From Pyxicephalus adspersus (lineage: Eukaryota > Chordata > Amphibia > Anura > Pyxicephalidae): 64,000 nucleotides of DNA. Where the stretch lies: the NCBI RefSeq assembly GCF_032062135.1, contig NC_092862.1:93280426-93344425 (forward strand). The letters run 5' to 3'. A program made the position numbers and the translations under genes. Below are positions 1-11,699 of this stretch, in pieces. How positions within the stretch are numbered: the first letter of the stretch is position 1; every line of letters starts with the position of its first letter. Under the pieces are notes generated by a model. The model was not told the DNA's origin and made no database searches. It was given only the letters and a program-made list of their open reading frames with translations.

Positions 1-378
1 AAGAAAAAGCAAAATATGACATTAGTTTATAATTTTTTGCTCTTGAGTACACAAGGTAATTGTAAACACCCATGGAACAGTTTTTTCTTTTTTCTTCTAC
101 GTACTGTACTGCTCATAGAGCACGTATGATGAGTGGAACATGCAGGAAATAAGTATTGATCAAGATTTATTAACCTGCCATTGATTTATGAATGTGCAAG
201 CAGTATAGACGTATTTATATTCTTGAGGCACCATTCTGGAAAAATGCAATATTCAAAGTTCAGATTGCTTCAAGTTCGGTTTAAGGACAGTTCATCCAAT
301 TTAAAGAAAAAAAAATTTCAGAATATCCATACTGTAGCTACTGTATAAATTAATATTGCAAGATGAAACTCTGTTGCC

Positions 379-381
<3 letters not shown>

Positions 382-444
<63 letters not shown>
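382..444. repeat. (TA)n microsatellite
   Basis: A pure TA dinucleotide run of about 63 bases. The surrounding open frame that reads as alternating Tyr-Ile is an artefact of this run. The rest of 1-786 is AT-rich and I see no gene in it. Confidence 0.97.
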
Positions 445-446
<2 letters not shown>

Positions 447-786
447 CAGTACACTTACAGTTTATTTGCCACCATTATAATTATAAGCTTTAATCCCATT
501 GGCAAGGGAAACAGGTATGGTCAACATTTTCATTTGCCTGAAAGTATGAGACCACCCCTGACAATCACCAGCCAAAAAGAACTTTTTTGCCTTCAAGACA
601 AGTTTTCAAATGCTACTTTTAACAATGTAAAAAGCCGCTGTAAGTTCTTCATCAGGACAAATATCAGTTAGCATTCATATTGACTTGTCAATGGGCTTAC
701 CTGACCCCGGACAACTACCAAATATTGGTAACACTGATGAATAATTACCTTGGTAGGTGGTTCATAGCTGCTATTTTTATTACTTA

Positions 787-813
787 CTAGCTGATTACCC
801 GGCGTTGCCGGGG
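787..813 (-). other. Helitron 3' terminal hairpin and CTAG end
   Basis: On the + strand CTAG occupies 787-790, followed by 7 bases, then the arms CCCGGC (798-803) and GCCGGG (807-812) around a GTT loop. On the minus strand this is a 6-bp hairpin, an 11-nt tail and CTAG, with host T next (complement of A786). This fits Helitron termination and insertion next to T without target duplication. Confidence 0.85.
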
Positions 814-999
814 TATTTATTTGTTGCAATCTTATATTATACAGGAAAAGGAATCAAATAAAGCTATAGTGGTTTTACAGGTTTTAAAAGTGTAAGTACA
901 ATATACAAATATAATATACACATATAATAATATAATGTAAAATCTTGGACAAATTGACTATAATATTACTTTAACACAAAACTTGATTATAAACAAAAG

Positions 1000-1966
1000 A
1001 ATAAATACATTCTTGGGCGAACCCACCCTTGAGCAAGCAACATAAAGTTGTCCATGGGAGAAACAGGGGGATCCCAAATCCAATATTCTGTCCCTGTTAC
1101 TTGTTGATTGTGATAGAGAATGCAAGTCTCACTGGAATTTGTAATCTCCTAAATTGAAAAGGGAGGTCTGTGAGAATGAGTGGTATCCATGGGATAAAAA
1201 CTGGTACACCCTCTCCCTTTCCTGTTAAGATAGTGGCTTCAATTACATTGGCTAGCAGCTTCGTACCACAAAAGCCTTGTGCTGTTGCAAAGTTTTGGTG
1301 GGTTGAGGTTGCGTAGTAAAATAATTGGAAAGCCAACTTTAAGTAAAAGAAGTGGTGGTAATCCAGCCGGATCAAGTGAGTTTAGGAATTCTGTTGGGAA
1401 ATTGATTACCTCATCAGCATCTACTACAGTATCGATAGACTTCGATAGTATTCAGTGACTACACCTGGTTACATGGCAAGTATTTGATTGTTTATTTCGT
1501 GGACATCTTCATTTTTAGCAACAAGAATGGCCCTTTCTCGCAACCAGTAAAATTGTAATAGTTTTGTAAAACTGCTGGATAGCCTGCATCTATTATCTCT
1601 GCAATGGACGATACTAGATTACAGAAATCGGATGGCAGTTTTATCTTGCCAGAAGACTCAACTGGTAACCTACCTTCTCTGTCTTGGAGTAGCTTTTTAG
1701 AGAAAATTAGAGCACTTTTATCCCCCAGATGTACTCGCATGTTTTGCTTTAAAGGTATCTGTTGCACATGTCTCCACAAAGATGAATGTTTTAAACATGC
1801 GTGGATCTCATCAGCCGCTGTTGATATTGGCACGACGGGCAGAGTTTGACGAAAGTCCTCACAGAGGAATACCAGAGCTCCTCCCATCAGGTTGTCATTT
1901 CCTCTCAGATCTCTCAGAGTGACGTGAAGAGCCTCGACAGCTTTCTTGTGAGCCATGGGATGAATG
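1000..1966 (-). pseudogene. Helitron Pif1-like helicase, C-terminal half, frameshifted
   Basis: The longest frame (1956-1492, 154 codons) begins MAHKKAVEALHVTLRDLRGN and carries the helicase block EDFRQTLPVVP, where the usual Gly before Asp is Glu. It continues through the conserved NMRVHL and LPSDFCNLV regions. Past its stop another frame reads through [12 protein letters not shown] and [19 protein letters not shown] third frame (1375-1097) holds [15 protein letters not shown] and RLQIPVRLAFSITINK. A last frame near 1030-1075 reads CFSHGQLYVACSRVGSPKN, the motif VI region with its Arg. Helicase order is therefore preserved but frames change at least three times. Walker A and the acidic pair of motif II (normally just before MAHKKA) are gone: the copy starts exactly at the deletion junction near 1957-1966. 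Confidence 0.85.
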
Positions 1967-1981
1967 ATTGTTTGGCTCTTT

Positions 1982-2463
1982 CTCTCATTTCATGTACTCG
2001 GGCCTCACACTGTTGTACTGTCTCTGAGGCTCTAGATGTAGTAGCTCTTCTCTCTTATCCTGCAGTCCGGTCTCACGCTTTTGTAGTGTCTCTGAAGCTC
2101 TAGATGTAGTAGCTCTATCACTCTTATCCTGTAGTCGGGTCTCACGTTGTTGTACTGTCTCTGAAGCTCTAGATGTAGTAGCTCTATCTCTCTTATCCTG
2201 TAGTCAGGCCTCACGTTGTTGTACTGTCTCTGAAGCTCTAGATGTAGTAGCTCTTTCTCTCATTTCATGTACTCGGGTCTCACACTGTTGTACTGTCTTT
2301 GAGGCTCTGAATGTAGTAGCTCTATCGCTCTTATCCTGCAGTCCGGTCTCAAGCTGTTGTAGTGTCTCTGAAGCTCTAGATGTAGTACCCCTTTCTCTCA
2401 TTTCCTCTAGTCAGGTCCCACGCTGTTGTACTGTCTCTGAAGCTCTAGATGTAGTAGCTCTCT
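1982..2463 (-). repeat. 69-bp coding minisatellite in Helitron (7 copies)
   Basis: Seven tandem units of 69 bp (23 codons); the one nearest the helicase has lost a base (68 bp). On the minus strand each unit encodes a charged segment of the form RERATTSRASETVQQ followed by a variable arm such as RETRVHEM or RETGLQDK. Two arm types occur (CATTTCATGTACTCGG and CTTATCCTGCAGTCCGG on the + strand), which implies local duplication of dimers. Known Helitron Rep proteins carry Arg/Glu-rich repeats near their N-terminus. Point changes and the lost base now break the frame. Confidence 0.85.
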
Positions 2464-2527
2464 CGCACAGCGTGGCAAGTCTTCTATTACTGTCCTCGGG
2501 ATTTTCTTGTCTACGGTATTGTTTCAT
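2411..2527 (-). pseudogene. Helitron Rep N-terminal fragment
   Basis: A 38-codon minus-strand frame beginning MKQYRRQENPEDSNRRL and running into the first 69-bp unit (CERATTSRASETVQQ) before a TGA at 2411-2413. The Arg/Glu-rich sequence with an ENPED core resembles the RETPEER-type repeats at Helitron Rep N-termini. The methionine is simply the first in this frame; the true start is unknown. It is the start of the same broken ORF that continues in the minisatellite. Confidence 0.6.
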
Positions 2528-2759
2528 TTTTTTTGCCTTTGATTGCACTCAGCCAATTTCCTTACATTTTCCTGAAGGGATTATTACAAGCCAGAAATTT
2601 GTAAAAGAGTCCAAAAAAGTATGTAAAAATATAAGCAAAAGGCACACTGTCACTGAGCAATACATACACACATACATACATCCAATTTTATAAATATAGA
2701 CAAGAGCAGCTATAAATTTGTGGTGAATGTACACAGTGGGCAGTGGATGAATATAAGTT

Positions 2760-5700
2760 ACAAAGGTTTTAATAATGCCAACCCTAAGGTCTACTGATTT
2801 TTAATCAGTTTGAATCTAAGCAGCAGAATCTTAAAAAACTCAAAGGGGCATATAGTATTAATAGTCTGCATGGTCTGGAACAAAGGTTCTCATAATATAC
2901 CTTATGTTTGAAGTCTGTGTTTCCCTGCTTGCAATTCAGCCAGTCAACTTCCCCAGCTCTGGTCACAGGTTATGGTTGGCTCTGATTGGTTGCTAGCAAA
3001 GACAGACTAATGTATGTTTAGCATACACAAACCGTTTTTTTCAGTATCTAGCACTAGGCAAATAGTGCTTGTGATTTAAAATGTTTAAAGTCTTATACAA
3101 AGAAAAAAAAATATGTTCTTGTAGAAAACCAAGTTCCATTACTGCAAATATATATACTGTATATATTCCAATGAATTGCTTCATTATTTTCAGTCTTATT
3201 CTTCATTTTGTGTAACAATATTTGTTGATCTATGCATTGAAATAGTGTATAGTTTATTTGACATGCCATCCTTTACTACAAAGAATTATAATGATTATGT
3301 TATTAAAAAAACTGTTTGCTTTTACTATCACTTTCAGTAACTGTGGAAAAATTATGGGGAATTAACAAATTACATAATTTGGAAACTCAGCAAAAGTATG
3401 TTGGCTCAGAATGAAACTCAGTTACTGGAATTGTGCACAGCGAAATGGATATGAAAAGAAAAGACAGGCTGCAGCAACGTGTTGAAATATTGATCTGTAA
3501 TTTACTGCTGAAATTCTCCACTAAAGAAAGAGTTTCAAGTAGAAAAACTTACAGTAAACAAAATACGGTTTTTGGACACACAAAGGAGGAGTTATTTAGA
3601 TTTCCACATAAACGCTATAATGGCAAAACATTTGTTGTGTGATAGAGCTATGGACATTTAGGTTTTGAGTACTGGTCTTGCTCATAATTTATTGACATCT
3701 GTTTGAACTGATTTTGTTTCAAACCTCAGGTAACTGAAAATAACAAAAAAAATTTGGTGGAATAATGTTTAGGCAAATTACAGTAATTGTATTTTTTTCC
3801 AGCAGACATTAACTCACATGAAATATTATATCACAAAATTTTCTAGCATTATCTAGCTGTCATTGTTAAAGTGTAAAGGAAGAACTGCTAATCTTTTGCT
3901 GGAGAAAATTAAGATTTGGACTTTCTTCAGTGCTGGACGTTTGGTCCACATTGCTGATGAGATTTTCAGATCTTAGCTTTATGTTAATTTACAAGTATTC
4001 AGTAGTATAGTTTATAGTTATCCTACATGCCTTTGTCCCTAAGTAATGTCATCTGTGTAAAAGAAAAAAAAACACCCTCCCCAAAAGTACTGAGGGAACC
4101 CAATAATGCATGTTTAGGTCATAATGGGAGGGGAGAGCTATTAATGTAAGAAATTAAACATTTTGTCCTTGTTATTTCATCTGTCACTAGCAGCCTTCCT
4201 GGTTTGTTTACACTGCCCAAACTGAAGCCTATCTTCTCCTCTTTCTATATTAATATTATATATGCTGACATATTACACAATAAATTATACTTTTCCCCCA
4301 ATCAGGGATTCAGCACAACTCTAACTATCTAGGTAAATTAATTCAACCTATTCAGGTACAGTAATACAGTAATTGGCTAACAAGTGGCCCTGCTAACAAA
4401 TTTTTCAGCTAACAACTTTTTCCGGCTAACAAATGTAAAAAAAAAAGCAGGAACTAAACTAACTAAACTTTCCTGATTTCTTCTCTGCCATGTTCTCTAT
4501 ACATATATAACATTGTTTATCAGTCATCTCACTTAGCTCAGTAGTACTGAAGAATGTGTTTTTTTTTTTTTTGTTTCAGGGTAGCTGCTATCTTGTTTTC
4601 TGTAAAGTCTGAAAATTATGTTTACAATGATCCTACAAAGCTCATGAATCTGTCTTTAAGGGAGTTTTTTTCTTGCCAAGGGATAAAAATGTTTGCCTAA
4701 CTTTGTTGTGGCATAATATGTGCAAACAAATTTTTATTGTGAAATTGTCTTTGTAAGGGGAGCTCAGCTATCGGTTTTATGTGAAAAACTATTCCTGATT
4801 TCATGCACACTTCGAAACAGTGGGCTTGTAGTGAGTGGTTATATTGGTAATGTTGATTGTAAGGGGTCTGTTTACAAATATTGTCACCCCAGATTCGCTC
4901 AAATTTTATCCAAAATGTTTATTTTTGTAACATTAGATTCAATTGGAATATGTGTCAATCACTTTTTTTTAGTGCAAATACACATATAGTACTTTCCAAT
5001 TCCAATTTCTAAAATGCAGATTTAAAATATTGTATAAATAGACTCCTAAGCATAATTTTCAGAAAAAGGGAGGTCCCATATGATGGGAATATTAATACTC
5101 TTGTGACATGGACGTGAGCATACCAGATAATATGTAGGTAACCCTCCTCCAAGTAAAATAATTTGTTACATTTTACCTGCGAATCTGTACAACACTGTTT
5201 GTGTTACAAGGTCTTTTAAACTCTGTTTCCTCTCCTAGTGCAGACAGGTAACCAAGGTGGAACTTGATTGGTGGACTAAATTGTGTTCACATTTTCTGTT
5301 CTGACAGTTTTTTTATTATGTAATTTGTACAGGGCATTGACTTTAGTTCTCAAAAGTAAAGCTTATGCCAGTCACTATTTGGAAATAATTGTAACAAGAT
5401 CAGAATCCTATCTTGCCAAATTAGGCTGTTGTGAATATGTTCCAAAAGTGGGTTTGTAAGGCCTTGGCACAAAGTAAATGCATGTTCTGTTGAGGCACAT
5501 GTGTCATCTGATTAGTGAAACATGATTCCTGCCAAGTATACAGCACAAAGCCAAAATGGCCAGCAGACAGGTATTACTTTTATAATTAAAAAGAATGTGT
5601 ATTTTTTATCTTGTCTAGAAGTACAATAGAGCAATTAAGCTTCATATTCATGAAAGGAAATGTATTTTCTTGATAAATACAAGACAGTTTTCCACTTTCA

Positions 5701-6030
5701 TCTGGTCTTACTTGTATGTGCTTTTATTTGTGCCACAGGCATTCAGTGTACTCTCTGATATAACAAGCATACACATGTCTTTTAAATCTGTCAAGCTCAT
5801 AGCAAATATAAAATATTTGGCTAACCCTTGTTCCCTTTACAAGACATCAGAACATAAATGGACAAATAATATATATAGTCTTTTCAAGTGGGCCTATAAC
5901 AAAAAAAATAACCATTAAAAAAGTGTAGAGAAGAAAAGTAGAAAGGTGTAGAGAAGAAAGAGAAGAAGGTAGAACATTCTTAAAGAACTTAAACAATGCT
6001 ACTAGCAGGTATTGATTTCCACTTAAGCTG
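2760..6030. other. AT-rich stretch, no gene seen
   Basis: No conserved coding pattern. Short open frames at 3433-3642, 4720-4989 and 5670-5918 have no recognisable protein and an AT-driven composition. Local items only: four GCTAACAA words spaced 16-17 bp at 4376-4432, and a purine-rich imperfect repeat at about 5925-5975. Confidence 0.6.
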
Positions 6031-6037
6031 TAAGATG

Positions 6038-6100
6038 TATTAATTAATATTATTATTATTATTATTAATAATTAATTTTATTATTATTAAACATTAATAA
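6038..6100. repeat. (TTA)n low-complexity tract
   Basis: Imperfect ATT/TTA trinucleotide run of about 60 bases. Some frog short repeats end in such a tract, but I recognise no body next to this one. Confidence 0.85.
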
Positions 6101-7005
6101 TTTGAATTTTTCCCTGGTGATGATCTATGTAAGGTGAATAACTATGGCCATTGTGTTCTGTGCTTTGAAGACCTTATTAATAAGAATATAATGTGAAGTA
6201 TTATCTAGAATAAGAATGTATTATGTGAAGTGATGAGATGAGATGCCATAGCAAAATCATTATAGTGTATCTATGAACATACATGTTGTCCATTCCAAAA
6301 ATGTATAAAGCTGATGGCTTTCTGTACTACATGGCTCTCAGGTGCTGCAGTAACTTTTCAATCCCATGACTAGGGTAACTCGTACCTTGCCCCTTCAAAA
6401 TTCCCCCCCCCCCCCCTACCTCTTCACCTTCTTCCTTGCCAGCCCCTCTCCTCCTTCCCCTTCTTACCTTAACCTTAAAAATGCACACCACACCTGCTGC
6501 ATTTAAAAGTGGCTGGTAAACAGCCGCTTATTAAACCATAAATTAACACTTTTACAAATTCTTATAAATTATTCTGCATAAATAAAATAATTTAACAATA
6601 CTAATAACAACAACAAATAAATATTAAATAACAACAATAATAAACCACAATAAATAACCTTTTAAATAACAACTTTATAAATTAACCCCTTAATAACCAC
6701 CCTTACAAATTATAGTTTAACCTTTTATTCACCAAAAAACGATTACTACAACCAACCCTTTGTACCCAACGAACAACTAGGTTGCAGGTCCGGAAGGTAA
6801 AGTCCGCCGCACCACCACATTTCCAAAATCACCAAAAACCGCCATGCCATTCAGGCCCTCTAGCAGCACAGCACCACCTCAGGGACCTCCACCTTTCACC
6901 ACTTAAAAGGGGTTCACCACCACCACGGGTGCCCCCTACCCATAATTAAACCAGAACTCTTACCTTCCACCAAACCTCAACCGCCACAGCGCACGGGAGG
7001 GAACC

Positions 7006-7251
7006 TCACACCCGTGCGCCCCTCCACACCCGGATCGCTCTGTGAACCCCATCTTGTAAGCCCAGGCACCATAGGTCTGTTCCTACATCATTCAGATGCA
7101 CCCCATCCCCCCTGAGAAAACGCCACGTGTCCTCCTCCAGCTCCCTGTGCCGTACCACCAAGCCACCATTCCTCGCCACAAACCTACCAACCTCCTTATT
7201 CACCTTAATCCTCGCTTTATTGACCCTCGTCAACGGCTCTCTGTACTGTAC
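7006..7251 (-). pseudogene. SGNH hydrolase C-terminal fragment of retroelement
   Basis: Minus-strand frame reading REPLTRVNKARIKVNKEV, then VGRFVARNGGLVVRHRELE and GDGVHLNDVGTDLWCLGLQ, ending WRGARV. The GDGVHLN core supplies the D-x-x-H of SGNH block V, the catalytic Asp/His end of these esterase-like folds. The Ser-, Gly- and Asn-bearing blocks I-III are missing, so it can have no activity. Such tails occur in transposon-encoded proteins of fish and frogs. The first part lies before the first ATG, so the frame is better seen as the continuation of a longer lost ORF. Confidence 0.65.
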
Positions 7252-7838
7252 TGTACTAGCACTGTACTAGCCCTGGGGAAAAGGGGGCTGCGCTCCCTGC
7301 CAGCCGCAGCCCCCAGCTTAGTAACCGCCTTCCTGGGTCCCCCAGAACGAGGGACCCCAGCACCGGATGAGGTCTCCGCAGTCAGGACCTCACCATGCTG
7401 CGAACGGGGGTCGATAGTCACCCTTCTAGACCCCGCAGGATGGGGTGGACTGTCCCCAGGTGAGGCCTCCCCTCTCAAGGCCTTAACTGGATCCACGAGG
7501 GGGCTACGCTCCCTGGCAGCCGCAGCCCCCACTCCAAAACTCCGCCGGCGACGGGGATTCCTCCCTAGGCTAGGCCCAGACCTGAGCAAACGCTGCCCAG
7601 CTGACCTGCTAGGAGGGTCCCTAGCGGGGCTCCCAGATTGGCGCTGAGTTCTGGCGAACGGTTCTGGGCTCAGGCGCACCGGAGCCCTAGCTCTCCGAGG
7701 CCGCAGCCCCTCTAATCTATCTGCATGCTGTTCTCCAGCTGCCCCCCCAACTGCCTCCGCTACTCTATCCCGCAGCCAGGCCTCACCCCTGAGTTGGCGC
7801 ATTAAGGCGTCAATTGACTCCATAATGCCTGACAGCAC
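7230..7838 (-). pseudogene. gag-like Arg/Pro-rich ORF of the same element
   Basis: 202-codon minus-strand frame. MESIDALMRQLRGEAWLRD (second Met) looks like a short helical start and is followed by basic, Ser/Pro/Arg-rich low-complexity sequence with APVRLSPEPF, resembling ORF1 (gag-like) proteins of frog YR retroelements. No zinc knuckle is visible. Internally it contains a duplicated module (GAAAARERSPL and GAAAGRERSPL). It ends near the GTACT-repeated junction at 7240-7270, beyond which the SGNH frame begins in another phase. A function beyond a structural RNA-binding role cannot be argued. The overlapping + strand frame 7096-7647 is its shadow. Confidence 0.5.
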
Positions 7839-8109
7839 CCTCTCTCAATTTCTTCTCTCAAAAAATGTGCCGCACTTCTGTTCCACTCTCCTTTTACCCT
7901 CTCCTTACCCCTCCCCTTCATCTTCCGACCCAACCTTCTCTCCCCTCCCTCCTCTGCCCTGTAATTCAACCTTAACCCTTTCCCCCCCCCCATTCTTTCC
8001 TGTGCTGTCCGAGCACGCCTGTCATGCAGCCCTCCGCATATTTCCCTGCTGCGGGCCTCTCTTTATATTTTTCCCACTGGCCCACAACCCCTACCTCGCA
8101 AAGTATTAA

Positions 8110-10985
8110 ATTGTTGCTGACAGTGTTGCTGCTTATATTGGTAGATGCAGAAGTAATGATGGCAATGGAATGGCAAAGTCCAATTGCCCACTCCAGCAAA
8201 TCAGGCTACATGGTTGCCTGTTTAAGGAATTACTACAAACATAGTTAGGTTAGCTTTGCCCCTTCAGCACCAGTGCTGGGCTATACACATGTTCTCCTCA
8301 CATCTTTTAGTATCTTTATCATCCACCTGTCTTTTTGTGCCCCTCATTGGTTAAGCTTGAGAATGTTGAGGCAGACCTGAGCCCCTCTGTATGTGCTGCA
8401 GGTTTGCAGCCAATGTCTATGAAAAAGCCTGTCTGTTTGCTGCTTCAGAGCTGTAGTCCCTATGATATTGTGTGTGTGCACTGGGAGTCACAATGTGTGT
8501 CTGTATAGGGTAGATGTTGCAGACCGCACATGTAGTTGTTGATCACATGTTGTAATACATTGAATATTTAGCTCAATCTGAGATCTAACTGCATTCACAA
8601 TTTCAGAGTACATAGAACACTGTACCTCATCTTTTCTTGGTTCCCTGAATCTTCTGGGATCCTATTACCTCACCTAATGGTTGGCATATATAATTTAAAA
8701 AATACATTAAACAATGAAGGCCCTTGATGAATAAGTAGGCAACAGTACACCTTTAGGAGGTGGAAAATGTTACTAACAATATTTGTGAATTTACAGTAAA
8801 GCATCTGAAGGTTGACTTCGCAGGACGGGTCAGAGAAATGCTCACCCATTTCCACAGGTCATTGGATAAGCTAGATGTTATTGTAACTATTAAGAGTGAC
8901 ATTCTTCAGCATTTCCACAGCATTTCAACAAGGAAACAAGCCCCCACCCCCATTTTATAGATGTTCTTACTAGCAACAGGGTTATAAATAGGACATTGTT
9001 CGTAGGAAATTTTTCCATTGTTGAGTCTCTATACTGATATAAGTTCACTAAATAAACAAAAAGCATTTTATACTAAATTATACTTATACTATAACTAAAA
9101 GTTTTCCAAAGTCCTTCCAACTGTACATACTAAAGTATTTACATATTCTCAACAATAAACTAATTTTAAAACAAGACCTTCTTCCTGTTCTTCTTTATCT
9201 ATTCTTATCTTTAAAATAATATTAAAAAAATCACATTGAAAACAGCTGATGTCAAGGATAGCTTGTTTCAAATTCTTTTACTGCTTGGTAAGAAAATTTA
9301 AATAGTTTAATGTTCAAAGTCATTTTTGAGTCTGTTAGTAATGTCAGAATTGCTGCAGAATTTTCCATAAAGCATTAAAAAACATGCTGAAAGCACACTA
9401 AATAAGATAGAGAAATGATGTCTAATAAGTTATATGGGAGAAAATACATATCGCAGAGTTCAATCTTTTTATTAAACCCTGAAGGTGTCTGCTAGGCTTG
9501 TGTATCATTATTAACGTAGTACCATGTCATCCCTTACACAATTCACCACATTCAATATCAGTGTGTTTATTAAGTATGATGTGGAAGGAACCTTGTGAAA
9601 GGAATTAGCATCCACATTGAAATAAAGGTATTTAAATTATTGGCTGCATGTTTAGTTGCCAAGACACCAGCTGTTGTATTGGTTTTTATCACAGTAAAAA
9701 AATGCCAGGAAAGAATCATAGCTACATGATCTAATGAAAAACAAAGCATAAACACAAATAAAGATCTTTTACTGATATTATATGGTAGGCCTCCCACACT
9801 GTGTTTCAAATAACCCTAATGCAAAGCTTGTTGTCTGTGTTAGCTTATTACTTCTGCATTCCCACCAAGAGTAACAATGCTGCCAAAGGAAATGTTTCAG
9901 CATTTAATCACAGCTGAAAGAGAAGTGTGTACCTGATTCAGAAGAAAGGTGTGTATATAATACAATAATTCCACAAATCATACTATACACAATGCCAGTG
10001 GAGCTCACATTATTGCTGAATTTTTCAAAATGAACAAATGCAATGTCATATTCCCCATACCCGAACTAAACCCGCTGCTAAACTTTCCTGGCTAACAAAT
10101 AAATGTATACTCCATGGGAAAAGTCATATAAGCATTGTAGATTTTATTTTACAACTTGAAATAGAGCATCACTTGAATATTTTAGCCCCAGGGAAAATCC
10201 ATTTCCATGTAATATTGTGTATATTTCAATGTTCATGGTTTATTAATATAACCTTTATGTTGCTATCAAAGCTTGTTGCTGCGCTGTAAATCTTTTCAGT
10301 AATATTATATTCCTTGGATTATCTTGCTTTTCCTATTCTTAGGGAGTCATAAAATGTTCAATTTGCCCCATGCACATTTACACATATGTACTTAATTAAA
10401 TGGAGTACAGGTCTTAACGCACCATTTTTTTTTTTTTTTGCAAAATTGAATATTGATAGTATAAGTTTATTTAAAAGAAGCTCTATAAATAGTAACCATT
10501 GCATGTAAATATGCAAATGCAAATGGAATATATGGAAGTTATGAATGATATTTAAAACATACCTAAAGCCATGAACAAAACTGATCTCTTGCAGCTTACC
10601 AGTCTCTAAATGTGGAGGCTGTATAATTATTATTACTCTTAGGCTAAGAATATTTATAACAAGTATAGAAAACACATATATTATACATACATTTACAGAT
10701 ATTGAAGGTATAGGAAATGCCTATTGACCTTGCCAGAAATCAAGTGTTATACAATGTTATCTTGCTTTGGTAAACTACCAATATCACCCTCTATATTTTA
10801 TTAGAGGTGAACAAAGGCAGATAATTTGAAATCTGTGCTACATCATTGATACATGAAATGGAGAAGTGAGAGTAGTCATAAAGGGAAATAAAGTGTGTTT
10901 TGTGTAAGATTAGTAGGTAAAATATAAAAAAGTCCTAAAATGTAAAATTAATGCATCACTTGAAATAGGGGGCATAGCAGATTTT
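8110..10985. other. no gene seen
   Basis: AT-rich sequence with scattered short frames and no recognisable protein, RNA gene or terminal repeat. A double octamer (ATGCAAAT overlapping twice) sits at 10511-10524. Confidence 0.55.
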
Positions 10986-11017
10986 TTAAAAAAATTTTGG
11001 GAGTTTTAGATAATGGC

Positions 11018-11221
11018 TGGAGGCTGGAGAGGATACATTTTCATCAGTGAACCTGGTTAATCCAGTAAACCTGGAATGGATTTCTTAAAAGTCATGTGCT
11101 ATTTGTTATGCATATGTTTTCAATTCTGGACTAGCTCCATTCCAGTTTTGCTAGATCACTCAGGTTCGCGAAAGTATATCTTTTCCACCCATAAAGAGCC
11201 TTACTAAAATCTGGCCCAGTG
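11018..11221. mobile_element. palindromic frog MITE, degenerate copy 1
   Basis: Reads GGCTGGAGAGGATACATTTT, CATCAGTGAACCTGG, a central CCTGGAATGGATTTCTTAAAA, then a rough reverse complement (TCCATTCCAGTTTTGC, CACTCAGGTTCGCGAAAG, AGCCTTACTAAAATCTGGCCC). It is the same family as 59429-59660. It is a foldback element without coding capacity. The 5' arm has lost its terminus. Confidence 0.75.
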
Positions 11222-11699
11222 TTTTTTTTTAATATACACAGTGATACCATTACAACTGTTAACCACTGACAATAATCAAGGTGCAATCATTTTTTTTACT
11301 CATAAAAGATGTCACAATTATCTTTGTAATGTTATATTAAAGGTACACTATAATAAGTGTTGACATGATATTCTTAATAGATGTTTGTATTTTGGAGCCA
11401 AAATTGTACAATTAACAATGACCAGGCAGAGAAACGCACAAATATCTCCCCTGAGCAGCAATGCCTGGTAAGTGACATCCTTCTCCCTTTTTTGGATTTG
11501 GTAGCATGGGTCTAGGCTAAGAGGTCCTGCCTGCATGAGACCTCTGATCTCCTCTCCTTTATCCAGACTCCTGAGCACCCATTATAGGCCAGTGGATGTG
11601 GAACTTTAACCTTTAAATATAAAAATGCTTTGAGGACAAATTCTCTTTATTCATTTTCACATATGCCACATCCCTAATTCATATATACATTTTCATTTG

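Larger units (their letters stand above)
787..2700 (-). mobile_element. Helitron, internally deleted and decayed
   Basis: Rolling-circle transposon remnant read on the minus strand. Its 3' end (787-813) has the Helitron signature: a GC-rich hairpin, a short spacer, the terminal CTAG, then a host T. Going upstream it holds a Pif1-type helicase C-terminus in several frames (about 1000-1956), a 69-bp coding minisatellite (1982-2463) and a short N-terminal coding piece (2411-2527). The 5' end is inferred near 2700, where the minus strand reads TCTATATTTATAAAATTGG followed by a GTATGTATG-type stretch, as I recall for animal Helitron starts. The Rep (HUH nuclease) domain and helicase Walker A are missing, so the copy cannot move itself. 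The 5' boundary is uncertain: the base before TC is G rather than the usual A. Confidence 0.85.
6365..8105 (-). mobile_element. Ngaro/DIRS-like YR retroelement remnant (copy A)
   Basis: A GC-rich island in AT-rich surroundings. Read on the minus strand it has a TATA-like AAATATAAAGAGAGG near 8065-8080, pyrimidine-rich leader complement, a 202-codon gag-like frame (7838-7230), then a 75-residue SGNH-hydrolase tail (to 7006) and a 3' region (7005-6365). Ngaro-type tyrosine-recombinase retrotransposons are known to carry a hydrolase ORF. Here reverse transcriptase, RNase H and recombinase are all absent, so this is a deletion derivative. The 3' part starts CATGACTAGGGTA and is shared with copy B at 51851-52440. 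The family call rests on remembered similarity of the SGNH tail and the ERLSP-style gag. Both ends are approximate. Confidence 0.6.

Noticed and set aside
363..671. 102-codon open frame
   Set aside because: Half of it is Tyr-Ile from the (TA)n run; the rest has no protein-like pattern.
7096..7647. 183-codon + strand frame in the GC-rich island
   Set aside because: Antisense shadow of the minus-strand gag-like frame; GC-rich sequence lacks stops on both strands.
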